Of a DNA stretch of 64,000 nt, positions 43,477 to 54,483 are shown in pieces. Source of the DNA: JALUZX01 sp964561605 (lineage in GTDB: Bacteria; Planctomycetota; UBA1135; JALUZX01); the NCBI GenBank assembly GCA_964561605.1, contig CAZLQD010000010.1, forward strand, positions 175,665 through 239,664, given 5' to 3'. The position numbers and the translations under genes are program-made. How positions within the stretch are numbered: the first letter of the stretch is position 1; the number at the start of each line of letters is the position of its first letter. Under the pieces are notes generated by a model. That model worked only from the letters and a program-made list of their open reading frames with translations, made no database searches and was not told the origin of the DNA.

Positions 43477-46104
43477 ATGCACCGGATCCGCGAGAAAAAG
43501 GGGAGACTCCCCCTGGAGGAGCTGCCGCTCCTTCCCGGCCAGGCGGAGTCGTTGAGAAAAGCCGGCCTGGCCGGGGTGGAAGACCTCTTCAGGCATCCCG
43601 CCGTCCAGGCAGCCATCGGAAAGATCCTGGCCGAGCCCAAGGGGGAGTGGGACCGGGAGGTCCTGGACCTTCCCCTGGAAAGCTTCCTCTCCGGTCCGGG
43701 CCTGGAGAACCTCCACGCCAAGGGGTGCCGCACCCTGGGACACCTCCTCTCCCTGCCGGTGGAATCCTACAAGGAACTGGCCCACCTGGACTGGAATCCC
43801 CAGGGGCTCCTGGAATCCCTGGGGCTTCCAAAAAACGACGGGCCGGATCTGGACAGACCCATAGAGGAATTCGCCCAGACTCCCCGGGCGAGGAAGGCCT
43901 GCCGGGCCCTGGGCGTCCGCACGGTCCGTGACTTCCTCGCCAAGGACAAGTCCGAGTTCCTCGCCGTCCCCGGAGTGGGGCCGAAGACTTGGAAGGGTAT
44001 ACAGAAAGGAGTCAGGGAGTACCTCTCCCGGTCCAAGGAGCAGAACTCCCAGGAACATCCCGGCCTGGAGACCCCCCTCAGCCGGCTCGTGGAGAACAAG
44101 CGGGCCGTCAAAGCCTTCGAGGAGCTCGGCCTCGTCACGGTGAAGGACTTCCTCCGCACGCCGAAGGACAAGTTCCTCTCTCTCAGGAATTTCGGGGAAA
44201 GGACCTGGTGGGAGATCCAGGCCCGGATCCAGGCTCTCTTCGGAACGGCCCATCCCGTTCCCCCCGCCTGTCCCCCTTCCCTCCTGGAGCTAAGGGTGGA
44301 ACTCCTTCCCCTCCCGGGCAGGGCCGCCGCCGTCCTGAAGGAAATGGAAGTCCACACCGTGGGGGACCTCTTCGCCCTTCCCAAGGGGTACCTTCTCTCC
44401 CACCGGAACTTCGGCGAGGAAAGCTGGAAGGCCCTGGTGACGGCCCTCGACGAGGCGGTCCGCCAGGGACTGGCCCAGGTGGCCGGCCCTCCCCCTGCGG
44501 AGGTCTCGGGTCTGGAAGAACTCAGGAAGATCCTGGAAGAAAGACTCCCCGACGACAGGAGTCGTTTCGTCCTCGAGGCCAGGACGGGCCTCGAAGGGGG
44601 CGAAGTGCTGACCTTGCAGAGGCTCGGAAACCGCCTGGGAATCTCCCGGGAGCGGGCCCGCCAGCTCTCCAACAAAGTCCGGGACGTCCTGGCCGGCCGG
44701 GCCAGGCCCTACCTGGAACGCCTCAAGGGCGAGGCCGAGGAGTTCATCCTCTCCCGGGGCGGAATCGCCTCGGGAAAGGACCTCTCCACCCTTCCCCTGG
44801 CCCAGGGGAAGGGTGGCCCCGGGAAGAGGGCCCGGATCGTGGAGGAGATCCTCCTCTTCTTCTTCCCGGAAGACTTCCACCGCCTCTCCACGGGAGCCCT
44901 GACCACGGCCTCCCCGGAGAAGGTACGGCTCCTCCAGAAGGCCCTGGGGGAACTCTTCGCCGGAGGGGTCCGTTCCCGCCCCAAGGAGGCCCTGGCCAAG
45001 GCCCTGGAGGAGGCGGACCTGGAACCGGAGCTCTACACGGGTCTGGCCCTCCACCTGGCCCGGTTCCGTTTCGGTGCGGCCCTGGTGCAGGAGAGAAAGA
45101 GGGAGACCCTCCAGACCCCCGGCGCCGGAGCGGCCGAAAGGGTCGCCCGGATCCTGGCGGGCAGGAAGGCCCCGGTGAGCCTCTCGGACCTCCAGGTGGT
45201 CTTCTCCAGCAGGTTCTCCGCCATCTCCCGTAGGAGGCTCAGGCGGATCCTGGCCTCGGACAGGCGTTTCGTCCGGCTGGGACCGGATCTCTACGGCCTG
45301 GCCAGGGATTTCCCCCTGGACGGAGAGAAGGCCCGGAGGTGGAGGGAAAAAGCCCGGAAGATCCTGGAGAGGGAAGAAAGGCCCCTTTCGGTGGCCGAGA
45401 TCCTTCCCGGCGAGGATCCCTACCAGGTGGACCGGGCTCTAAGAGGGGCCAAGGGTTTCCGGCCCCTGGGAAAACTTCTCTATACTCTCGACCGGGCAGG
45501 AAGGGAGAGGCCCTCCTGGATGGAGAGGCTCGTTCTCGGGCTCATGGAGGAGACGGGCGGAGAGCTTCCCCTGGAGGACCTGGTCCGCGCCCTCTCCCAG
45601 GGCGACGGCCCCTCGCCCGGGGCCCTGAGGGAGCTGATCCTCTCTTCCCGCCTCTTCGCCCTCTATCCCGGCGGTGGTTACGGACCGGCGTCCGCACACC
45701 CGGTGGATCCGGAGAGGAGGATCAGGGCACTGGATACGGCCCTGGAGATCCTGAGATCCCGAGGAGGTTACGACCGGGTCCCCCGGCTGCGGCTGGAACT
45801 CACCGGCAAGGACATCCTCCCCCGCCGGGTGGACGAGAAGATCCTGAGGGACTTCATGGCCCGGGACGGGAGGTTCGAGTTCTTCGGCGAGGACTTCGTG
45901 ACCCTCGCCGGAGGAGGGACCCTCCCCTGGATCCAGGAGACGGTCCTCTCCGCCCTCAGAGAGGCGGGGGTTCCCCTCTCCCTTCCGAGGATCCTGGCCG
46001 AGCGGCCCGAGCTGGCCGAGTTCGAGGAGGCCCTGGAGGAAATCCTCAGGAAGTCCCCCTTCGTGGTCACCCTGGAGGACGGGACCTTCGGACTCCTCTC
46101 CTGA
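43477..46104 (+). CDS. Fusion of RNAP alpha-CTD-like repeats, sigma region-4-like HTH and winged-helix repeats
   Basis: An 875-aa protein with no catalytic domain that I can see. Residues 15-330 contain up to five helix-hairpin-helix units like the RNA polymerase alpha C-terminal domain. The clearest are 3 (LGVRTVRDFLAKDKSEFL, VPGVGPKTW), 4 (LGLVTVKDFLRTPKDKFLSL, RNFGERTWWEI) and 5 (MEVHTVGDLFALPKGYLLSH, RNFGEESW). Residues 344-405 match sigma-70 region 4: TLQRLGNRLGISRERARQLS. The C-terminal half has about five units, each ending in a phrase like FVRLGPDLYGLA, which look like HARE-type winged helices. Start: ATG 43477 after GGAG. I read it as a DNA- and transcription-associated protein; regulatory role, target and partners are unknown. 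Confidence 0.75.
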   Translation: MHRIREKKGRLPLEELPLLPGQAESLRKAGLAGVEDLFRHPAVQAAIGKILAEPKGEWDREVLDLPLESFLSGPGLENLHAKGCRTLGHLLSLPVESYKELAHLDWNPQGLLESLGLPKNDGPDLDRPIEEFAQTPRARKACRALGVRTVRDFLAKDKSEFLAVPGVGPKTWKGIQKGVREYLSRSKEQNSQEHPGLETPLSRLVENKRAVKAFEELGLVTVKDFLRTPKDKFLSLRNFGERTWWEIQARIQALFGTAHPVPPACPPSLLELRVELLPLPGRAAAVLKEMEVHTVGDLFALPKGYLLSHRNFGEESWKALVTALDEAVRQGLAQVAGPPPAEVSGLEELRKILEERLPDDRSRFVLEARTGLEGGEVLTLQRLGNRLGISRERARQLSNKVRDVLAGRARPYLERLKGEAEEFILSRGGIASGKDLSTLPLAQGKGGPGKRARIVEEILLFFFPEDFHRLSTGALTTASPEKVRLLQKALGELFAGGVRSRPKEALAKALEEADLEPELYTGLALHLARFRFGAALVQERKRETLQTPGAGAAERVARILAGRKAPVSLSDLQVVFSSRFSAISRRRLRRILASDRRFVRLGPDLYGLARDFPLDGEKARRWREKARKILEREERPLSVAEILPGEDPYQVDRALRGAKGFRPLGKLLYTLDRAGRERPSWMERLVLGLMEETGGELPLEDLVRALSQGDGPSPGALRELILSSRLFALYPGGGYGPASAHPVDPERRIRALDTALEILRSRGGYDRVPRLRLELTGKDILPRRVDEKILRDFMARDGRFEFFGEDFVTLAGGGTLPWIQETVLSALREAGVPLSLPRILAERPELAEFEEALEEILRKSPFVVTLEDGTFGLLS

Positions 46105-46108
46105 GGGG

Positions 46109-46135
46109 AAAAAAGGGGCCCCGAAGAGGGGCCCC
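46109..46135 (-). terminator. Intrinsic terminator for the minus-strand PAP2 operon
   Basis: On the minus strand, GGGGCCCC, a TCTTC loop and GGGGCCCC are followed by TTTTTT (complement of 46109-46114), a classic Rho-independent terminator 62 nt past the PAP2 stop. It also lies directly after the convergent fusion gene's stop at 46104. Confidence 0.75.
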
Positions 46136-46197
46136 CGGAAGTTTCCGGAAAGGGGATGGGCGGAAAGCCTTCGCCCTCCCGCCTCCCACCCTCCCCG

Positions 46198-47070
46198 TCA
46201 GGGCCGGCCCGGCCGGGAGAGAGCCCAGGCACCGCCCCTCCTGTCCATCCAGAGGGCGGCCCGCATGGAGGGGTAGTAGAGGAGCGCCCCGGCCAGGACG
46301 TCCAGGAGGTAGTGGAACCTCAGGGTGACCGTCGCCAGGATCAACCCGGCCCCCACGGGCAGGAGGAGGAGAAAAAGCCTCCTGTGGCGCCGCCACGCAA
46401 GGTGCAGCACCGTGAGGGTCAGCCAGGTGTGGCCCGAGGGAAAACAATCCCGCTTGTTCAGCTCCAGGCCGTCCAGGAGCCCGTAGATCCAGTGGAAGAG
46501 CCCTCCCCCTTCCAGGGGCTCCCGGAAGTGGAGGACCTTCACGGGGGCCAAGACGGGAAAGGCGAGGTAGAGGAGGTAGCTGAAACAGAAACCGAAGGTT
46601 ACGGCCAGGAGGGTTTCCTTCGTTCCTTCCAGGTCTCCCTTCCTGATGAGGGCGAAACCCAGGGCGAGGGGAAGGAAGTAGAAGGAGGAGTAACAAAGGA
46701 TCAGCAGGTCCGGGACGATCCCCCGCCGGAGGAAGGCCGTCACCTGGTCCACGTCCCTCCCCCCCAAGAGGAGCCGGTCTCCCAGGACGACGTACCACTC
46801 CAGGGGGTCCGGATTGACCCAGGGGAGGAGAAGGCCCGTCTCGGTGAAGACCAGGGGGAGGAACAGGGCGGCCATCCCCCCCCGAACCAGCAGGGAGCGG
46901 AGGTGGAACCCCTTCCCGCCGGCCCATCCGGCCAGGAGGGGAAGGAGGAAGAAGGCCGCCAGGTGTACCAGGAGGAGGATCCACCGCCCCGGCACCCCCC
47001 GTCCCACCAGGAGCAGGAGGGCGGCCGCAACGGCGTTGTACCACCTGAGGATGTCGTCGAAGGTTCCCAT
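46198..47070 (-). CDS. PAP2-superfamily membrane phosphatase/phosphotransferase
   Basis: A 290-aa protein with about six membrane helices. The PAP2 active-site signature is present: KRDCFPSGHTWLTL (PSGH with the acid/base His) and TLRFHYLLDVLAG (R-x-H-x3-D). The overall form, with lumenal-facing motifs in the last three helices, resembles inositol-phosphorylceramide-synthase-like PAP2_3 proteins more than simple lipid phosphatases, so it may transfer a lipid head group. Start: ATG 47070; the frame extends to 47127, but the extra residues look non-coding. Last gene of the prkA-to-PAP2 run, followed by an intrinsic terminator. Confidence 0.82.
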   Translation of the reverse strand: MGTFDDILRWYNAVAAALLLLVGRGVPGRWILLLVHLAAFFLLPLLAGWAGGKGFHLRSLLVRGGMAALFLPLVFTETGLLLPWVNPDPLEWYVVLGDRLLLGGRDVDQVTAFLRRGIVPDLLILCYSSFYFLPLALGFALIRKGDLEGTKETLLAVTFGFCFSYLLYLAFPVLAPVKVLHFREPLEGGGLFHWIYGLLDGLELNKRDCFPSGHTWLTLTVLHLAWRRHRRLFLLLLPVGAGLILATVTLRFHYLLDVLAGALLYYPSMRAALWMDRRGGAWALSRPGRP

Positions 47071-47149
47071 GGAGAAGGGAAGCCTAGACCAAGGCCCGCA
47101 CCGATCCAAGGCCGGGCATCCCGGCAAATGCCCCCTCTCCGCCCCCGGC

Positions 47150-47740
47150 CTATCCCTTTCCGGCCTTGGCCCCGGCGGTTACGGCGAACCGCAGGGCCTC
47201 CTCGGTGGACATGTCCAGGGGTGTCAGGGCCTCTTTCGGGAGGAAGACCGTGATCCCCCCGATCTGGTAGCTCATGGGAAGGTAGACCCCCACCAACCCG
47301 CTCCCTCCGAGCCCTTCGGGAAGGTCCGAGAGATCCTCCCGGGTGACGAACCCCAGGAGCCGAACCTTGGGCTCGCCGAGCTCCACCACCACGACCTGGC
47401 CGATCTTCTTCTCCCCGCTCCCTCCGAAGAAGGAGAGCATGTCCTTGATGGAGCTGTAGAGGCTCTTCACCAGGGGGACACGCTCCAGGAGCCCTTCGGC
47501 CCAGGAGAAGAGGAGACCGAAGACCCAGGCCTGGAGGAGGAACCCCACCAGGACGATGACCGCAACGCCGGCGGCGATCCCCATTCCCGGCACATAGGAA
47601 TCGGGAGGGACGACCAGCCTGATGGCCGAGCCCAACACCCCCTCGGCCGTCGTGGCGGTCCAGTAGACCACGTAGATCGTGAGAAGGACCGGGGCCAGGG
47701 TGAGAAGTCCCCGGAAGAACGCGCGACCGATCACCTTCAT
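47150..47740 (-). CDS. DUF502 family membrane protein
   Basis: A 196-aa protein with two N-terminal membrane helices (residues 9-28 and 55-78) and the family block ERVPLVKSLYSSIKDMLSFF, then a small beta domain (VVVVELGEPKVRLLGFVT, GLVGVYLPMSYQIGG). DUF502 proteins are widespread and of unknown function. The ATG has an AGGAGG site. It lies 141 bp after the rhomboid gene in the same direction, probably part of the same transcription unit. Confidence 0.88.
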   Translation of the reverse strand: MKVIGRAFFRGLLTLAPVLLTIYVVYWTATTAEGVLGSAIRLVVPPDSYVPGMGIAAGVAVIVLVGFLLQAWVFGLLFSWAEGLLERVPLVKSLYSSIKDMLSFFGGSGEKKIGQVVVVELGEPKVRLLGFVTREDLSDLPEGLGGSGLVGVYLPMSYQIGGITVFLPKEALTPLDMSTEEALRFAVTAGAKAGKG

Positions 47741-47881
47741 GTCTCCTCCTGTCCCGCCTCCCCGGCGGGGCCTGGAAAGGAACGAGGACCGACCCGGCTC
47801 CCCCTCTTCCCCCCGGCCCCCAGGATACCCTCCTTTCCCGCCGGGTTCCCGGGGGAGGGCCTCCGGCCCGGAGCGCAGGAC

Positions 47882-48637
47882 TTATTTTCCCTTTTTCTTC
47901 CTGGAATCGATATGGACGCCCTGCTTCTTCTTCCAAAGAAAGGGCCCGATGAGGAGCATCCCGCAAAGGAAGCCCCCCACGTGGGCGAAGTAGGCGATCC
48001 CCTGCCACCCTTCCAGGGCGAGGAGGGTGTGCTGGGCGTTCAGGAGCTGGAAGAGGAACCAGGCCAGGAGGAAGACGAAGGCCGGCACGTCGGCCACGAA
48101 GAGGAAGAAGAGCCAGAGCACCACACGGATCCGGGCCTTCGGAAAGGCCAGCATGTATCCTCCCAGGACTCCCGCGATGGCCCCCGAGGCCCCCACCATG
48201 GGGATGCTCTTCATCGGGTCCATGGCCACGTGGACGACCATGGCCGCAAGGCCGCAAAGGAAGTAGAAGGCCAGGAAGCGGAAGGTCCCGAGCCTGCTCT
48301 CCAGGCCCCACCCGAAGACCCAGAGGAAGAGCATGTTCCCGAGGAGGTGGATCTCGTGGGCGTGGAGAAACATGTGCCCGAAGGCCGGAAGGATCCCCAG
48401 GGTGAAGAACTCCCGGGGAGCGCTCAGGACGAGGCCCGGATCGTGAATTACGTCCCGCCAGGTTTCCAGGAAGAGTGAAGGCTTCAGGGCCCCGTAGCGG
48501 TCGAACCAGACGGCGGCGGCGCTGTCGAAGTAGCGGGCCATGGCGAAGAGGATCGTGCAGGTCGAGACGAGGAGGAACACCCCCCAGGGAAAGCGCTTGC
48601 CGGCGAGGTTGTCCGAGAAAGGAAGGGGGACGACCAT
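47882..48637 (-). CDS. Rhomboid-family intramembrane serine protease
   Basis: A 251-aa polytopic protein. Catalytic dyad: Ser151 in GASGAIAGVLGG and His219 in FAHVGGFLCG; Asn101 in HLLGNMLFLWVFG supports the oxyanion site. FFTLGILPAFGHMFLHAHEI matches the L1-loop region of bacterial rhomboids, which cleave single-span membrane proteins inside the bilayer. A Lys-rich C-terminal tail (KKKQ, RKKKGK) faces the cytoplasm. ATG 48637 is separated from the SpoVR stop by a single base, so it is translated from the prkA operon transcript. Confidence 0.93.
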   Translation of the reverse strand: MVVPLPFSDNLAGKRFPWGVFLLVSTCTILFAMARYFDSAAAVWFDRYGALKPSLFLETWRDVIHDPGLVLSAPREFFTLGILPAFGHMFLHAHEIHLLGNMLFLWVFGWGLESRLGTFRFLAFYFLCGLAAMVVHVAMDPMKSIPMVGASGAIAGVLGGYMLAFPKARIRVVLWLFFLFVADVPAFVFLLAWFLFQLLNAQHTLLALEGWQGIAYFAHVGGFLCGMLLIGPFLWKKKQGVHIDSRKKKGK

Positions 48638-48638
48638 G

Positions 48639-50138
48639 TCACTTTTCCGAGGGGGTCATGTCCCGGCTCTTGGCCTCCGTTCCGTCGAAGGAGAGGATCT
48701 TGCCCTTTCCCCCGAGCCGGGTCTCGATGTGGACGGGACGTTTCCACATCCTGTGGAGGTTCTTCAGGGTCTCCAGGGCCTCGTCGAGCTGGAGCTCCAC
48801 GCCGTCCCACCGGTGCACGAGATAGAGCTCGCCCCGGTTCCCGTAGTTGCCGTCCACCACGGTGATCCAGGGCTGGCCGAAGTTGGTGAGCTGGCGGATG
48901 AGCTGCTCCTTCACCTTCCGGTAGTCCCTGTCCACGATCTCCATCCGGCCCGTCTGGGGATTGAAGCCGTAGACGAAGAGCTTGAGCCTCTCGGCGAATT
49001 CCTCCGTCAGGAATTCATCTATGAAGGAGACGTCGTTGTAGATCCGCCGGACCTCGAAGATCTTCTCGCGCCCCAGGCCCAGGTGGAGGTCCCAGTCCCG
49101 GAGCTTCTCGGCGTCGTCGCACTCCTCGTACTCCTTGCCGAACCTTCCCTTGTTCCAGCGGTCCTCGATGTCCCGGAAGAGCTCCACGCCGATCTTGTAG
49201 GGGTTGATCCGCCCGGGCATCATGGCGAGGGTGCCGGCCGTGTGGTCGGCGTAGTCCACGACCTCCTCGTCGGTGAGGATCCTGGAAGTCATGATCTTGG
49301 AGTGCCAGTACACGGCCCACCCTTCGTTCATGATCTTCGTCTGGCCCTGGGGAGCGAAGTAGTAGGCCTCCTCCCGCAGCATGGCCAGGATGTCCTGCTC
49401 CCAGGGCTCCAGAGGGGCGTATTCGAGCAGGAACTTGAGGACGTCCTTGCGGGGCTCCGGAGGGAAGCTCCGCTCCCTCGCCCTTTCCTCCAGGATGCGC
49501 TTCTTCTCGGCCTCGAGGAACTCCGGGGGATTGATGTACCGGTCCATGTAGTCCCGGTCCGTCTTGATCTTGGAGACCACCACCCTGTCGGGGTCCATGT
49601 CCTCCGGGGAAGGCGGCGGGGACTCCCTCCTGATGAAGGGGGAGTGGATGTCGATCAGGTTGTCCAGGGAGAGGCAGGCGTCGATGAACTCCTCCACTCT
49701 CTCCACGCCGAGCCTGTCCATGTAGGACCGGATCCTGGAGCCGTGGTTGGCCATCCGGTCCATCATCTTCCTGTCGGTCTTGCTGAACCAGAGGTTGTTC
49801 TTGAAGAAGTCACAGTGGCCGTACACGTGGGCCATCACGAGTTTCTGGTCCACCATGCTGTTGGACCGCATGAGATAGGCGTAGCAGGGATCGTTGTTGA
49901 TCACCAGTTCGTAGATCTTGGAGAGCCCGTAGGAGTAGCTCTTGGAGAGCTCCTCGTATTCCATCCCGAACCGCCAGTGCGGATAACGGGTGGGGAATCC
50001 CCCGTAGGCGGCCACCATGTTGAGCTCGTCGTAGTCCACCAGCTCGAAGATGGTCTCGTAGAAGTCCAGGCCGAACTCCAGGGCCACGTCCCGGATCCGG
50101 TCCCTGGCGGCGGCGAGTTCGGGTGTAAGGTTTCCCAC
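48639..50138 (-). CDS. spoVR: SpoVR family protein
   Basis: A 499-aa protein that aligns throughout by eye with SpoVR/YcgB: GLDFYETIFELVDYDELNMV, GGFPTRYPHWRFGMEYE, LVMAHVYGHCDFFKNN, NEGWAVYWHSKIM, and AMMPGRINPYKIGVELFRDI. In Bacillus the gene affects spore cortex formation; in enterobacteria it is co-regulated with yeaG-yeaH. Biochemical function is unsettled; the conserved His/Glu set suggests metal binding. Start: GTG 50138, five bases after the DUF444 stop, with GGGGAGG upstream. Third member of the conserved prkA-DUF444-spoVR set. Confidence 0.93.
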   Translation of the reverse strand: MGNLTPELAAARDRIRDVALEFGLDFYETIFELVDYDELNMVAAYGGFPTRYPHWRFGMEYEELSKSYSYGLSKIYELVINNDPCYAYLMRSNSMVDQKLVMAHVYGHCDFFKNNLWFSKTDRKMMDRMANHGSRIRSYMDRLGVERVEEFIDACLSLDNLIDIHSPFIRRESPPPSPEDMDPDRVVVSKIKTDRDYMDRYINPPEFLEAEKKRILEERARERSFPPEPRKDVLKFLLEYAPLEPWEQDILAMLREEAYYFAPQGQTKIMNEGWAVYWHSKIMTSRILTDEEVVDYADHTAGTLAMMPGRINPYKIGVELFRDIEDRWNKGRFGKEYEECDDAEKLRDWDLHLGLGREKIFEVRRIYNDVSFIDEFLTEEFAERLKLFVYGFNPQTGRMEIVDRDYRKVKEQLIRQLTNFGQPWITVVDGNYGNRGELYLVHRWDGVELQLDEALETLKNLHRMWKRPVHIETRLGGKGKILSFDGTEAKSRDMTPSEK

Positions 50139-50143
50139 GGCCC

Positions 50144-51241
50144 CTACCTCCCCTTCCCCAGGAAGTCCTTGATGGATTGGAGGATCCCCTCCCGGTCGGG
50201 GATGTCCGAGGTGATCAGGGCCTCCTCGTCGGGGAAGGCCTTGTCCAGGTCCTTCTTGAACTGGCCCGAGCCGTAAGCGGAGCGGACCTGGCCGTAGCAG
50301 AAGGCGTTGACCGAGGGCAAGAGATCCTCCTGGAGGATCTGGATACACCTCTCCGTGTCCCGGGAGGACCAGTTGTCTCCGTCGGAGAAGTGGAAGGGGT
50401 ATATGTTCCACTCCTCCGGGGGAAACTGGGCCCGGATCAACCTGTCGCACAGCTCGTAGGCCGAGGAGATCTTCGTCCCCCCAGCCTCCCTCAAGTGGTA
50501 GAAGGTGTTCTCGTCCACAAGGTGGGCTTCCACGTCGTGGACGATGTAGCGCACCTCGAGATTCCTGTACTGGTGGCGGAGCCAGGTGTCGATCCAGAAG
50601 GCCTCGATCCTCACCAGCTCCTTCTGTTCCTTCCCCATGGAGCCCGAGACGTCCATCATGTAGATCACCACGGCGCTGGCCTGGGGTGTGGGCTTCTTCT
50701 TCCAGGAGCGGTAACGCCTGTCCTCCTTGTAGGGGATGATCACCGGGTGATCGGGGTCGTAGAGCCCCATGGCGATCTGGCGTTTCAGGGCCTCCTTGAA
50801 GGTCCGCTTGAAGTGCCGGAGCGTCTCGGGGCCGGCCTTGGCGATCCCCGTGTAGGCTCCCTTCTCGGCCGCCGTGAGCCGGGCTCCCTTGGGCTGGATG
50901 TTGGGAAGCTCCAGCTCCTCCCCCAGGATCTTGGCGAGCTCCTCGAGCTCCACGTCCACCTCGAGGATGTGCTGGCCGGGCTTGTCGCCGGCCTGCTTCT
51001 GCCCCTCGCCGGTGTCCACGGGGGTGCCTTCCTCCCCCTCGCCCTGGCCTACCCCCTGGCCCTTGTTGTCGCCGAAGCGGAACCTGGGAAGCCTGACCTG
51101 GGGAAGGGGGATGGAGACGGTATGCTTCCCCTTCCGCCCGATCAGTTCGCCCTGGGAGACGTACTTCTTCAGGTTCTTCTTTATGATCCCCCGGACGATC
51201 TGGCGGAACCGGGTATGGTCCTTTTCGATTCTCTTTACCAT
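50144..51241 (-). CDS. DUF444 (YeaH/YhbH) von Willebrand A-domain protein
   Basis: A 365-aa protein with a basic N-terminus (RRGII-type: FRQIVRGIIKKNLKKY), a Gly/Gln/Glu-rich linker (55-90), and a vWA domain starting near residue 190 whose MIDAS motif is DVSGSMG (197-203). HFSDGDNWSSRDTERC near residue 285 is a family hallmark. YeaH in E. coli is encoded with the kinase YeaG and responds to nutrient stress. It lies between prkA (10-bp gap) and spoVR (5-bp gap). A client or phosphorylation partner of PrkA is likely but not shown. Confidence 0.93.
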   Translation of the reverse strand: MVKRIEKDHTRFRQIVRGIIKKNLKKYVSQGELIGRKGKHTVSIPLPQVRLPRFRFGDNKGQGVGQGEGEEGTPVDTGEGQKQAGDKPGQHILEVDVELEELAKILGEELELPNIQPKGARLTAAEKGAYTGIAKAGPETLRHFKRTFKEALKRQIAMGLYDPDHPVIIPYKEDRRYRSWKKKPTPQASAVVIYMMDVSGSMGKEQKELVRIEAFWIDTWLRHQYRNLEVRYIVHDVEAHLVDENTFYHLREAGGTKISSAYELCDRLIRAQFPPEEWNIYPFHFSDGDNWSSRDTERCIQILQEDLLPSVNAFCYGQVRSAYGSGQFKKDLDKAFPDEEALITSDIPDREGILQSIKDFLGKGR

Positions 51242-51251
51242 GGGTCGGCGC

Positions 51252-53270
<2,019 letters not shown>

Positions 53271-53335
53271 GGCTCCGTCCTTTCCTGGGCCCTGAGCCCC
53301 GCTTCCCGCCGGGGCCCGGAAGGGCCCATGCCATC

Positions 53336-53383
53336 GGGATTATCGGCGCCTCGCGGGAGGGCCCTGTAGCCTCCCCTCCCGCG
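53336..53383 (-). promoter_or_regulatory. GATAAT -10 box and upstream hairpin before prkA
   Basis: On the minus strand GATAAT lies at 53343-53338, 68 nt before the prkA ATG, but no TTGACA-like -35 is present at 16-18 nt. Immediately upstream CGCGGGAGGG (53352-53361) and CCCTCCCGCG (53374-53383) form a perfect 10-bp inverted repeat where a -35 would be. This may mean an activator-dependent or alternative-sigma promoter, or simply chance. Confidence 0.3.
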
Positions 53384-53505
53384 GGGCCTTCACTCTTTCA
53401 TAGCGGTCCTGGCGCTGCCGGTTGTCTCATGGTTGGACAGGTTTCCCCCTTTTTCCCGCAGGTGTTAGTCTTTTTTCTTTCCCGCTCCCATGGAGGAACG
53501 ACGGA

Positions 53506-54483
53506 TTGCGAAGAAACAAGCGATTTCCCAAGGCCCTGGCCCTGCTGGGCATCCTGGTCCTCTCCACCGGTTGCTCCGACCAGGGGAGGAGGAACCCCGA
53601 TACCGGACCGGTCCGGCCCATCCCCAGGCCGGGCGTGGACGGCCGCCGGGCCCTGGCCCTACTGAAGAAGATCGTGGCCTTCGGGCCCCGGGTCCCGGGC
53701 TCCCAGGCCGCCGCCAGGACCCGGGCTCTCCTGGTGAAGGAACTGGAGAGCCTGGGCGTCCAGGTGGAGCAACAGGTCTTCCCCGCCCGCATCCGGGGGG
53801 AGACCCTCCCCCTGGTCAACCTCTGGGCCAGGATCCCCGGCAAAGAGAAGGACAAGGTCATCCTCCTGGGGACCCACTACGACACGAAGATCACCTCGGG
53901 CCACCCCGACCCGGCCCACAACTTCCCCTTCCAGGGTGCCAACGACGGTGGGTCCGGAACGGTGGTCCTCCTGGAGATCGCCAGGAAACTGGTGAAGACG
54001 CCCCACCGGGCCACCTACTGGCTGGTCTGGTTCGACGGCGAGGAATCGGTCCCCTTCGAGTGGGAGGACTCCCAGGCCCTCTTCGGATCCCGCCACTTCG
54101 TGAAAGCCCTGGAGGAGAAAGGCCTCCTGGGAAGGCTCAAGGCCATGATCCTCCTGGACATCGTGGGAACGCCGGACCTCCTCCTGGACGACGAGGGATA
54201 CTCCGACTCCCGGCTGAAGGAGATCTTCCGCAGGACGGCCCGCCGCCTGGGCCGGAAGACCCCCCTCTTCTCTTCCTACGGCTTCCCGATCGAGGACGAC
54301 CACTACCCCTTCCACCAGAAAGGCATCCCCGTCCTGGACTTGATCGGCCTGACCCAACTCACGGACCTTGGAATCTGGCACACCTCCAAGGACACCGTGG
54401 ACCGGGTCTCACCGGAGAGCCTCTCCTGGATCGGCGACCTGACCCTGGCGGCCCTTCCGGAAGTGGAGAAGGCCTTTCTCTAG
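53506..54483 (+). CDS. Glutaminyl-peptide cyclotransferase-like M28 lipoprotein
   Basis: A 325-aa lipoprotein starting at TTG 53506, with GGAGG nine bases upstream; the signal KALALLGILVLSTGC ends at lipobox Cys23. The catalytic domain matches glutaminyl cyclases of the M28 fold: GTHYDTK (His124), GANDGGSG (Asp147), WFDGEESVPFEW (Glu179, Glu180), GSRHFV, IEDDHYPF and WHTSKD (His292). By comparison with human QC the single zinc would be held by Asp147, Glu180 and His292. It would convert N-terminal Gln to pyroglutamate, or act as an aminopeptidase. The stop codon TAG shares a CTAG palindrome with the convergent next gene. Confidence 0.88.
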   Translation: MRRNKRFPKALALLGILVLSTGCSDQGRRNPDTGPVRPIPRPGVDGRRALALLKKIVAFGPRVPGSQAAARTRALLVKELESLGVQVEQQVFPARIRGETLPLVNLWARIPGKEKDKVILLGTHYDTKITSGHPDPAHNFPFQGANDGGSGTVVLLEIARKLVKTPHRATYWLVWFDGEESVPFEWEDSQALFGSRHFVKALEEKGLLGRLKAMILLDIVGTPDLLLDDEGYSDSRLKEIFRRTARRLGRKTPLFSSYGFPIEDDHYPFHQKGIPVLDLIGLTQLTDLGIWHTSKDTVDRVSPESLSWIGDLTLAALPEVEKAFL

